DNA of 10,206 bases from an uncultured Ruminococcus sp. GTDB lineage: Bacteria > Bacillota_A > Clostridia > RUG12999. Shown piece after piece: positions 1-6,097 of the stretch (positions are counted from its first letter, which is position 1; every line of letters starts with the position of its first letter). The DNA is taken from contig CACZTG010000275.1 in the NCBI GenBank assembly GCA_902783995.1, positions 1 to 10,206 of the forward strand. Reading direction: 5' to 3'. The notes beneath the pieces are model-generated. The model ran no database searches, had not been told where the DNA came from, and saw only the letters and a list, made by a program, of their open reading frames with translations. The position numbers were made by a program, and so were the translations under genes.

Positions 1-262
1 AGTTAAGCTCTTCTGTTGTAAGCAAGCCCTTTTTATGAAGCTTAAAAAGACTTATAAAATATGGATTGCCGCCAAAGGTCGAAGGAGATTTGTACGGTGA
101 GTTACACTCGTCAACAGGGCAAAAAGGAAGCACCTGCCAATACGAGAAACCGCAATCCTTTAAAAAATCAATAAAATGTTTTGCTTCGTCACCGAACGAA
201 CCGATACCGTATTCGCCGAAAAGTGACGATATATGCATAAGAACACCGCTTTTTCTTGTCAT
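1..262 (-). CDS. malQ: 4-alpha-glucanotransferase (GH77), N-terminal part, cut by left edge
   Basis: The minus strand from 262 reads without a stop to the window edge, giving 87 complete codons. The protein opens MTRKSGVLMHISSLFGEYG, then has a YWQVLPFCPV segment near residues 45-54 and SPYKSPSTFGGNPYFISL soon after. These match the usual amylomaltase N-terminus (R-S-G-x-L-x-H-x-T/S-S-L, YWQ-x-LP, SPY-x-S-x-S-x-F-x-GNP). The family is cytoplasmic and transfers alpha-1,4-glucan segments between maltodextrins, releasing glucose. The family is usually about 500 residues, so more than 400 residues and the catalytic triad lie outside the window. ATG at 262 was chosen because the family N-terminus begins there; AAGGAAAGGA lies 12 bases upstream. 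It is divergent from the glycogen operon, fitting a role in recycling short glucans released from glycogen. The plus-strand open frame at 66-293 is a shadow of this gene. Confidence 0.9.
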   Translation of the reverse strand, partial: MTRKSGVLMHISSLFGEYGIGSFGDEAKHFIDFLKDCGFSYWQVLPFCPVDECNSPYKSPSTFGGNPYFISLFKLHKKGLLTTEELN

Positions 263-274
263 AAACCTTATAAA

Positions 275-284
275 TCCTTTCCTT
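275..284 (-). promoter_or_regulatory. malQ ribosome binding site
   Basis: On the minus strand AAGGAAAGGA lies 12 bases before the ATG at 262. The spacing is slightly long. A second, weaker AAGG (266-269) lies only 3 bases before the start, too close for normal use. It supports the start but does not prove it; the match of the encoded N-terminus to the family is the better argument. Confidence 0.55.
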
Positions 285-303
285 AAAGAGTAATAATAGT
301 ATT

Positions 304-347
304 TTTGCATATATTATATTTTACCATAAAAAAATATAAAATGCAAA
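304..347. repeat. imperfect inverted repeat over the malQ promoter
   Basis: TTTGCAT (304-310) is mirrored by ATGCAAA (341-347). The similarity continues inwards as AT-rich sequence (TTATATTTT on the left, AAAATATAAA on the right) with a small length difference. The right arm coincides with the predicted malQ -35 and the left arm sits at the predicted start point. This placement would suit an operator, but the loop is about 30 bases and the sequence is almost pure A/T apart from the GC dinucleotide in each arm, so chance is a real alternative. Confidence 0.35.
318..346 (-). promoter_or_regulatory. predicted sigma-A promoter for malQ
   Basis: On the minus strand a -35-like TTGCAT (341-346) is followed after 17 bases by a -10-like TAAAAT (318-323). 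TGG directly before the -10 gives an extended -10 (TGn) element, which could compensate for the poor -35. Transcription would start near 311, giving a leader of about 50 bases to the malQ ATG. A TATAAT five bases further downstream is an alternative -10 but has no good -35 partner. The region is so AT-rich that chance matches are likely, so this is tentative. Confidence 0.5.
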
Positions 348-378
348 TAAAATTTTCAATTTATAGCGGCATATTTTC

Positions 379-407
379 TTGACAAACGTAGTTAATTATT
401 GTATAAT
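379..407 (+). promoter_or_regulatory. consensus sigma-A promoter of the glg operon
   Basis: TTGACA at 379-384 and TATAAT at 402-407 are both perfect matches to the housekeeping hexamers with the optimal 17-base spacer (385-401). The stretch upstream (about 330-370) is rich in A and T runs, like an UP element. Transcription should start near 414, giving a leader of about 44 bases before glgB. No terminator-like hairpin or recognisable riboswitch fits into that leader. No second clear promoter is seen downstream, so this one probably drives all six rightward genes. Confidence 0.85.
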
Positions 408-445
408 GTTATTATATGGATATTTATGGTAATAATATTTTGGTC

Positions 446-453
446 AGGAGGGG
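446..453 (+). promoter_or_regulatory. glgB ribosome binding site deciding the start
   Basis: AGGAGGGG ends four bases before the ATG at 458. An in-frame ATG at 416 would lengthen the protein by 14 residues, but it lies about two bases after the predicted transcription start and has no ribosome binding site. Translation is therefore assigned to 458. Confidence 0.85.
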
Positions 454-457
454 AATA

Positions 458-2323
458 ATGAGAAAAAATTTTGCTGACGCTTTGGACGAATTTTCTGCCG
501 GTCTGAGCAGTCACGCATATGAGTTTATGGGTTGCCATAAGTTGGGAAACGGCTATGTTTTCAGAGTCTGGGCGCCAAACGCGAGAAATGTTTTTTTGAC
601 AGGCTCGTTTAATGAATGGAACACTGGGAATATTCCTATGAAAAATATAGGCCGGGGCATATGGGAAGCCAAATCCGAGAGCGCAAAAATTTTTGATGAA
701 TATAAGTATTATATTGAAAAAAGCGACGGAAGCTTTGTTTATAAAAGTGACCCGTATGCGTTTCACGCTTGCACAAGGCCTGAAAATTCATCAAAGGTTT
801 ATGACATAGAAGGCTTTGAATGGACAGACAAAAAATATCTGAAAAAAGCGGCAAATACGTCTGTATTGTCAGAGCCGGTTAATATTTACGAGGTTCATCT
901 CGGCTCGTGGAAGCTGTATGAGGACGGAAATTATTTTTCATACAGAAAAATGGCTGATGAGCTTGTAAAATATGTTAAAAAAATGGGTTATACTCATATT
1001 GAGCTTCTTCCTGTAAGCGAGTATCCGTTTGACCCGTCTTGGGGATACCAGGTTACGGGTTATTACGCTCCGACTTCAAGGTATGGTACTCCGCAGGATT
1101 TTATGTATTTTGTAAATCGCTTTCACGAGGAAGGTATAGGCGTTATACTTGACTGGGTCGGCGCTCATTTTCCGAAGGACGAGAACGGACTTTACGAGTT
1201 TGACGGCACCTGCCTTTACGAATCCTCCGATAAGCTGATGAACGAGCATCCCGATTGGAACACGAGGATTTTTAATTACGGCAGAAATGAAGTAAAATCT
1301 TTTTTGATTTCAAATGTTGTTTTTTGGCTTGACAAATATCATATTGACGGCATAAGAGTTGACGCTGTCGCTTCAATGCTCTACCTTGATTACGGCAGGC
1401 GTGACGGACAGTGGCGGCCGAATAAGTACGGCGGCAATTATAACCTTGAAGCAATAGATTTTTTAAGGGCGCTTAATTCAGCCGCTTTTCATTTTAAACC
1501 GTCGGTTATGATGATAGCCGAGGAATCAACCGCGTTTCCTATGGTGACAAAACCGGGTTACGACGGTGGGCTGGGTTTTAATTTTAAGTGGAATATGGGT
1601 TGGATGAACGATATGCTCGGCTATATGTCGGAGGACCCGTATTTCAGAAAAGGCAGGCATAATGACCTTACGTTTTCGCTCACATACGCTTTTTCGGAGA
1701 ATTTTATTTTGCCCGTATCACATGACGAGGTGGTTCACGGCAAAGGCTCGCTTATAGGTAAAATGCCGGGTGAGTATGATGAAAAATTTGACAATTTAAG
1801 AGCGTTTATGGGTTATATGATGGCTCATCCGGGTAAAAAACTCAGTTTTATGGGTAATGAATTCGGACAGTTTGCCGAATGGAATTATGCAAAATCGCTT
1901 GAATGGTTTATGCTTGAATATGAAAAGCATAAAAAGCTTCATCGTTTTGTTAAAGAGCTTAACGCTTTTTATCTCGAAAACAGCCCATTTTGGGAAAACG
2001 ATATAAGCTGGGACGGCTTTACATGGCTTGTCAGCGATGACAATTCCCAGAGCGTAATTGCGTTTATCAGGCGTGACAAAAATGGCAATGAAATTATTGT
2101 GGTATGTAATTTCTGTCCGGTTTTGAGAGAAAAATATAAAATAGGTGTTCCGCACGAGGGAGAATATAAGCCCGTATTTTCAAGCGACAGCCTGAAATAC
2201 GGAGGCAAGGGGACAAGGCTTAAAAAAGTAAAAACAAAGAGCTGTGAAATGCACGGCTTCGCGCAGTCTATCGAAATAAAAATTCCACCGCTTTCTACTG
2301 TATATTATACTATTGTAAAATAA
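458..2323 (+). CDS. glgB: 1,4-alpha-glucan branching enzyme
   Basis: The 621-residue product cuts alpha-1,4-glucan chains and rejoins them as alpha-1,6 branches on growing glycogen in the cytoplasm. Residues about 30-125 form a CBM48 module ([16 protein letters not shown]). The GH13 barrel follows, with region [11 protein letters not shown] (from D232), region II GIRVDAV (nucleophile D302), region III MMIAEES (acid/base E355) and region [15 protein letters not shown] (D423). Spacings of 53 and 68 residues between the three catalytic acids equal those of E. coli GlgB (D405, E458, D526). The GNEFGQ and EWNY motifs and a C-terminal beta domain complete it. It is shorter than E. coli GlgB (728) because the first N-terminal domain is absent, common in Gram-positive forms. 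Region I has Gly where Pro is usual. It is the first gene of the operon. Confidence 0.97.
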   Translation: MRKNFADALDEFSAGLSSHAYEFMGCHKLGNGYVFRVWAPNARNVFLTGSFNEWNTGNIPMKNIGRGIWEAKSESAKIFDEYKYYIEKSDGSFVYKSDPYAFHACTRPENSSKVYDIEGFEWTDKKYLKKAANTSVLSEPVNIYEVHLGSWKLYEDGNYFSYRKMADELVKYVKKMGYTHIELLPVSEYPFDPSWGYQVTGYYAPTSRYGTPQDFMYFVNRFHEEGIGVILDWVGAHFPKDENGLYEFDGTCLYESSDKLMNEHPDWNTRIFNYGRNEVKSFLISNVVFWLDKYHIDGIRVDAVASMLYLDYGRRDGQWRPNKYGGNYNLEAIDFLRALNSAAFHFKPSVMMIAEESTAFPMVTKPGYDGGLGFNFKWNMGWMNDMLGYMSEDPYFRKGRHNDLTFSLTYAFSENFILPVSHDEVVHGKGSLIGKMPGEYDEKFDNLRAFMGYMMAHPGKKLSFMGNEFGQFAEWNYAKSLEWFMLEYEKHKKLHRFVKELNAFYLENSPFWENDISWDGFTWLVSDDNSQSVIAFIRRDKNGNEIIVVCNFCPVLREKYKIGVPHEGEYKPVFSSDSLKYGGKGTRLKKVKTKSCEMHGFAQSIEIKIPPLSTVYYTIVK

Positions 2324-2328
2324 GGAGG
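2321..2328 (+). promoter_or_regulatory. glgC ribosome binding site overlapping glgB stop
   Basis: The sequence TAAGGAGG contains the glgB stop codon TAA (2321-2323) and a near-perfect Shine-Dalgarno AAGGAGG (2322-2328) that shares two bases with it. The glgC ATG follows nine bases later at 2338. Ribosomes ending glgB stop on top of the glgC initiation site, which favours coupled translation. Confidence 0.85.
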
Positions 2329-2337
2329 CAAAGCTTT

Positions 2338-3522
2338 ATGCTTGAAAGACACAAAGAATGTATCGCGATGCTGCTTGCCGGCGGGCAGGGCAGCAGATTA
2401 CTTGTTCTTACGGAAAAAACGGCAAAGCCAGCCGTGCCTTTCGGCGGCAAATACAGAATTATTGATTTTCCGCTTTCCAACTGTGTAAATTCCGAAATAG
2501 ACACGGTCGGTATTCTTACTCAGTACCAGCCGCTTGAGCTTAACGATTATATCGGCAACGGACAGCCGTGGGGGCTTAACCGCAACTACGGCGGCGCTCA
2601 TGTGCTTCCGCCGTATCAGACGTCGGGCAAAAACGAATGGTATAAGGGAACGGCAAACGCCATATATCAAAATATTTCCTTTGTTGAAGGGTATAACCCC
2701 GAACATGTTATAATTCTTTCGGGCGACCATATTTATAAAATGGATTATAACAAAATGCTCAAATTCCATAAAGACAACGGCGCGGAATGTACTATTGCCG
2801 TCCGTGACGTACCGATTGAGGAAGCAAGCCGTTTCGGCATTATGAATACAAACCCCGACGGTTCAATTTACCAGTTTGAGGAAAAGCCGAAAAAACCGAA
2901 AAGTAATCATGCTTCTATGGGTGTGTATATTTTCAAATGGGATGTTTTAAAAGAATATCTTATTGCCGATGAGGCTGATAAAACCTCCGATAACGACTTT
3001 GGCAAAAATGTTATTCCGGCACTTCTTCGTGACGGCAGGAAGCTTTTTGCCTATACTTTTGCGGGTTATTGGAAAGATGTCGGCACAATACTAAGCCTTT
3101 GGGAAGCAAACATGGATATACTTGACGGTAATTTCGCGCTTAAAGATAAGCATTTTAAAATTTACGCGAGAAACTACGCTCAGCCGTCCAGTTATATTGC
3201 GGACTGTTCCGAAATCAAGGATTCGTTTGTTGCCGAAGGCTGCTCCGTGAAAGGAAAGGTTACTCATTCGATTATTTCGACAGGCTGCGTTATTGAGGAA
3301 AATGTCGAGATAAACGACAGTGTTATTATGCCCGGTGCCGTTGTAAAAAAAGGCTCGGTCATTAAATATTCGATGATAGGCGAAGACGTTACGGTCGAGC
3401 AAAACTGCCGTATAGGCGATAACCCCGAATATTATGACAAGAGCGAATGGGGCATAAGTGTTATCGGAAAAAACGAAACAGTTGAAAAAAACAGTACGGT
3501 TAAGCCAAACACGGTTATATAA
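2338..3522 (+). CDS. glgC: glucose-1-phosphate adenylyltransferase, catalytic subunit
   Basis: The 394-residue enzyme makes ADP-glucose and pyrophosphate from ATP and glucose-1-phosphate, the committed step of bacterial glycogen synthesis. The N-terminal nucleotidyltransferase domain has GGQGSR (residues 15-20), [12 protein letters not shown], and [10 protein letters not shown] with the catalytic Asp at D130. FEEKP has the glucose-1-phosphate lysine at K183. The distance D130 to K183 is 53, as for D142 and K195 of E. coli GlgC. YWKDVGT lies near 243, and from about residue 290 hexapeptide-type repeats (V-K-G-K-V, I-E-E-N-V, V-K-K-G-S) indicate a left-handed beta helix. Length is normal for Firmicutes. 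The gap to glgB is 14 bases. All catalytic residues I can check are present, so this is the active partner of the adjacent GlgD. L22 after GGQGSRL is variable in the family. Confidence 0.97.
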   Translation: MLERHKECIAMLLAGGQGSRLLVLTEKTAKPAVPFGGKYRIIDFPLSNCVNSEIDTVGILTQYQPLELNDYIGNGQPWGLNRNYGGAHVLPPYQTSGKNEWYKGTANAIYQNISFVEGYNPEHVIILSGDHIYKMDYNKMLKFHKDNGAECTIAVRDVPIEEASRFGIMNTNPDGSIYQFEEKPKKPKSNHASMGVYIFKWDVLKEYLIADEADKTSDNDFGKNVIPALLRDGRKLFAYTFAGYWKDVGTILSLWEANMDILDGNFALKDKHFKIYARNYAQPSSYIADCSEIKDSFVAEGCSVKGKVTHSIISTGCVIEENVEINDSVIMPGAVVKKGSVIKYSMIGEDVTVEQNCRIGDNPEYYDKSEWGISVIGKNETVEKNSTVKPNTVI

Positions 3523-3530
3523 GAAAGGAG
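3522..3530 (+). promoter_or_regulatory. glgD ribosome binding site supporting a TTG start
   Basis: AGAAAGGAG begins in the last base of the glgC stop (TAA, 3520-3522). It ends 11 bases before TTG at 3542 and 17 bases before the in-frame ATG at 3548. The spacing favours TTG, adding only two residues (M-K) to the ATG form. Confidence 0.6.
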
Positions 3531-3541
3531 CGTGAAACATC

Positions 3542-4654
3542 TTGAAAATGACAGGTATTATTTTTTCAAATATTTATGATGATACTTTGGGAGAGCTTAC
3601 CGCAAACAGAACAGTTGCGTCACTTCCTTTCGGCGGACGTTACAGACAGATAGATTTTACGCTTTCAAATATGGTAAACTCCGGAATCAGAAATATCGGT
3701 GTTGTCACAAAATATAATTATCAGTCGCTTATGGACCATCTCGGAAGCTGCCAGGAATGGGATTTAAACAACAAAAACGGAGGGCTTTACATTTTGCCTC
3801 CTTTCGCGAGCGGCAGGTCTGAGGTTTACCGCGGAAAGCTTGAAGCTTTGCATACAGCTATGAATTTTTTAAAGTCGCAAAACACCGATTATGTTGTTTT
3901 GTCCGATACAATAACAATTTGTAATATTGATTACAGAGAAATTGTTAAGACGCATATAGATTCGGGCAGAGATATAACGGTTATAGCTACAAAACCGCTT
4001 AATTATACCGATGACAATCTTCTTGTTATTGAATATGACAAGAATTTTACGGCGACCGATATAATAATTAACTACCCGGCAAAAGACGGTTCGCTTACAG
4101 GTATGGGTATGTTTATAATGGATAGGGAAATGCTTATTAAAGAGGTTGAAGAAGCGGTTGCGCAGGGCTACTACCACTTTGAGAAGGATTTTCTTCAAAG
4201 GCATTTTAATATGGGTAATTTGTCGGTTAATGTTTATGAATTTAAAGGTAAGGTGCTCCGAAATAAAAATATCGCTGCGTTTTTTAATAATAACCTTAAA
4301 CTTCTTGATGAAGAAACAAGAAACGATATTTTTAAAACAGATTCTCCGATTTATACAAAAATACGTGATGAAATACCAACATATTACGGTGAAACCTCAA
4401 AAGTAAGTGAATGTCTTATAGCTGACGGCTGTAATATCGAGGGTAAAATTGAGGAATCAATTTTATTCCGTGATATAAAAATAAAAAAAGGCGCTGAAAT
4501 TAAAAAATCAATTATAATGCAGGGTGCCAATATCGGTGAAAACGTATATATCGAAAATGCTATTCTTGATAAAGACGTTACGGTAACCGACGGAACAAGG
4601 CTTATAGGCGCGCCCGAAAGCCCTGTGATTATAAAGAAAGGTGAAATTGTATGA
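3542..4654 (+). CDS. glgD: GlgD, degenerate ADP-glucose pyrophosphorylase paralogue (regulatory subunit)
   Basis: The 370-residue protein shares the GlgC fold: SLPFGGRYRQIDF, TLSNMVNSGIRNIGV, NGGLYILPPF, and a C-terminal beta-helix with repeats such as IEGKI, IKKGAEI, IGENVYI. The catalytic signature is lost. The GGQGSR loop is replaced by FSNIYDDTLGEL. The segment aligning with [10 protein letters not shown] reads SDTITICNIDY, putting I124 where GlgC has D130. The residue before the conserved Pro, Lys183 in GlgC, is Tyr178 here. In Bacillaceae GlgC and GlgD act together and GlgD raises GlgC activity; a hetero-oligomer with the neighbouring GlgC is inferred. The start is taken as TTG at 3542 from ribosome-site spacing; ATG at 3548 is the alternative. 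Its TGA overlaps the glgA ATG in ATGA. Confidence 0.93.
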   Translation: MKMTGIIFSNIYDDTLGELTANRTVASLPFGGRYRQIDFTLSNMVNSGIRNIGVVTKYNYQSLMDHLGSCQEWDLNNKNGGLYILPPFASGRSEVYRGKLEALHTAMNFLKSQNTDYVVLSDTITICNIDYREIVKTHIDSGRDITVIATKPLNYTDDNLLVIEYDKNFTATDIIINYPAKDGSLTGMGMFIMDREMLIKEVEEAVAQGYYHFEKDFLQRHFNMGNLSVNVYEFKGKVLRNKNIAAFFNNNLKLLDEETRNDIFKTDSPIYTKIRDEIPTYYGETSKVSECLIADGCNIEGKIEESILFRDIKIKKGAEIKKSIIMQGANIGENVYIENAILDKDVTVTDGTRLIGAPESPVIIKKGEIV

Positions 4655-6081
4655 AAATTCTTTTTGCGGCAAGCGAAGCCGCGCCGTTTATAAAAACGGG
4701 CGGTCTCGGAGATGTAGCGCAGGCACTGCCGCAGGAGCTTGCAAAAAATAAGGACGTTAACGTAGCGGTTTTTATCCCTTATTACAAGAGGATTAAAAAC
4801 AATCCCGAAATCGAAGTCGAATTTATAAAATGCTTTTCAACAAAGCTTGCGTGGAGGCAGGAATATGTCGGCGTGTTTAAGCTTAAATCGGCAAGCAAAA
4901 AGCTCAGTATTTATTTTATCGACAATGAGTATTATTTTTACAGAGATTCCGTTTACGGCGACTATGATGACGGAGAGAGATACACTTATTTCAGTATGGC
5001 TGTACTTGAGAGTATCCGTGAAATAGGCTTTTATCCGGATATTATTCATTGTAACGACTGGCAGACGGCACTCATTCCGTCACTTAAAAAGCTTAAATTT
5101 GGCGGACGGAGTGAGTACGACAGGATAAAAACGGTATTCACAATTCATAATATTGAGTATCAGGGTAAAATGCCGCCGGAATTTATGACAAATGTTATAG
5201 GTCTGGGTGAGGAGCACAGAGGACTTATGACATATGACGGCTGCGTAAACTTTATGAAAAGCGCGATTGTTTCGGCGGATAAAATCACAACCGTTTCCGA
5301 AACCTATGCTCACGAAATAAGATATTCGTATTTCGCAAAAGGGCTTGAAAGCATAATAGGCGAAAACGCTTACAAGCTTGAAGGAATAGTAAACGGTATA
5401 AACACAAAATTATATGACCCCAAAACAGATGCTTCAATTGCGGCAAACTATTCCGCAGCCGATATATCGGGCAAAGCTGAAGATAAGGCGGATTTACAAA
5501 GAACGCTCGGGCTTCCCGTAAGGCCGGATGTACCTGTAATTGCCATGATATCAAGGCTTGTCGCTCATAAAGGGCTTGACCTTGTTGAATATGTTATGGG
5601 TGAAATAATGAACCGTGATCTGCAGTTTGTCGTAATAGGTACGGGTGATTATAAATATGAGGATATGTTCAGGTTTAACGCGTATTTGCACAGCGATAAA
5701 ATGTCTGCAAATATAGTTTTTGACCCGGTGCTTGCGAATAAGCTTTATGCGGGCGCGGATATTTTTCTTATGCCGTCAAAAAGTGAGCCGTGCGGGCTTT
5801 CACAGCTTATCGCCATGCGTTACGGTACTGTACCGATTGTGCGTGAAACAGGCGGTCTTTGGGATACTGTGCCTCCGCTTAACATTGAAACACTTGAAGG
5901 CAGAGGCTTTACATTTAAAGGCTATAACGCTCATGATATGCTTGGCGCGATTGACAGGTGTACAGAGTTTTACAGGAACAAGGAAAAATGGAATAAACAT
6001 ATTAAAAATCTTATAAAATACAACAGCAGCTGGAAAGAGTCAGCTAAAAAATATATCAGAATATACAGCGAGCTTATTTAA
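4651..6081 (+). CDS. glgA: glycogen synthase (ADP-glucose, GT5)
   Basis: The 476-residue GT-B enzyme transfers glucose from ADP-glucose to the non-reducing ends of alpha-1,4-glucan. The N-terminal domain starts MKILFAASEAAPFIKTGGLG, with the ADP-glucose lysine K15 in KTGGL. HCNDWQTALIP has H133, FTIHNIEYQGK follows, and GIVNGINTKLYDP marks the link to the second domain. The C-terminal domain has SRLVAHKGLD (R302, K307) and KSEPCGLSQ with E379 and C381, matching R300, K305, E377 and C379 of E. coli GlgA. Length equals that of E. coli (477). All expected catalytic residues are present. The start overlaps the glgD stop in ATGA, with AAAGGTG (4637-4643) as ribosome site, so translation is probably coupled. 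The substrate is supplied by the two preceding gene products. Confidence 0.97.
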   Translation: MKILFAASEAAPFIKTGGLGDVAQALPQELAKNKDVNVAVFIPYYKRIKNNPEIEVEFIKCFSTKLAWRQEYVGVFKLKSASKKLSIYFIDNEYYFYRDSVYGDYDDGERYTYFSMAVLESIREIGFYPDIIHCNDWQTALIPSLKKLKFGGRSEYDRIKTVFTIHNIEYQGKMPPEFMTNVIGLGEEHRGLMTYDGCVNFMKSAIVSADKITTVSETYAHEIRYSYFAKGLESIIGENAYKLEGIVNGINTKLYDPKTDASIAANYSAADISGKAEDKADLQRTLGLPVRPDVPVIAMISRLVAHKGLDLVEYVMGEIMNRDLQFVVIGTGDYKYEDMFRFNAYLHSDKMSANIVFDPVLANKLYAGADIFLMPSKSEPCGLSQLIAMRYGTVPIVRETGGLWDTVPPLNIETLEGRGFTFKGYNAHDMLGAIDRCTEFYRNKEKWNKHIKNLIKYNSSWKESAKKYIRIYSELI

Positions 6082-6090
6082 GGAATGGAG
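6080..6090 (+). promoter_or_regulatory. glgP ribosome binding site region
   Basis: The glgA stop TAA (6079-6081) runs into AAGGA (6080-6084), and GGAG follows at 6087-6090, seven bases before the GTG start. The second motif has the better spacing. The two together give an extended purine-rich landing site at the junction. Confidence 0.7.
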
Positions 6091-6097
6091 AAAAAAC

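Noticed and set aside
66..293. Plus-strand open frame of 75 codons
   Set aside because: It lies opposite the clear malQ N-terminus on the minus strand, has no family signature and no good ribosome site.
382..402. Possible operator ACAA...TTGT between the glg -35 and -10
   Set aside because: Only four bases per arm match and no CcpA cre or LacI-family consensus can be built from it; chance in AT-rich sequence explains it.
416..457. 14-residue N-terminal extension or leader peptide before glgB
   Set aside because: The ATG at 416 is about two bases from the predicted transcription start and lacks a ribosome site, while the ATG at 458 has AGGAGGGG at good spacing.
3091..3540. Minus-strand open frame of 149 codons over the end of glgC
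   Set aside because: It is antisense to the beta-helix repeats of GlgC; the openness follows from the codon use of glgC and no initiation site is evident.
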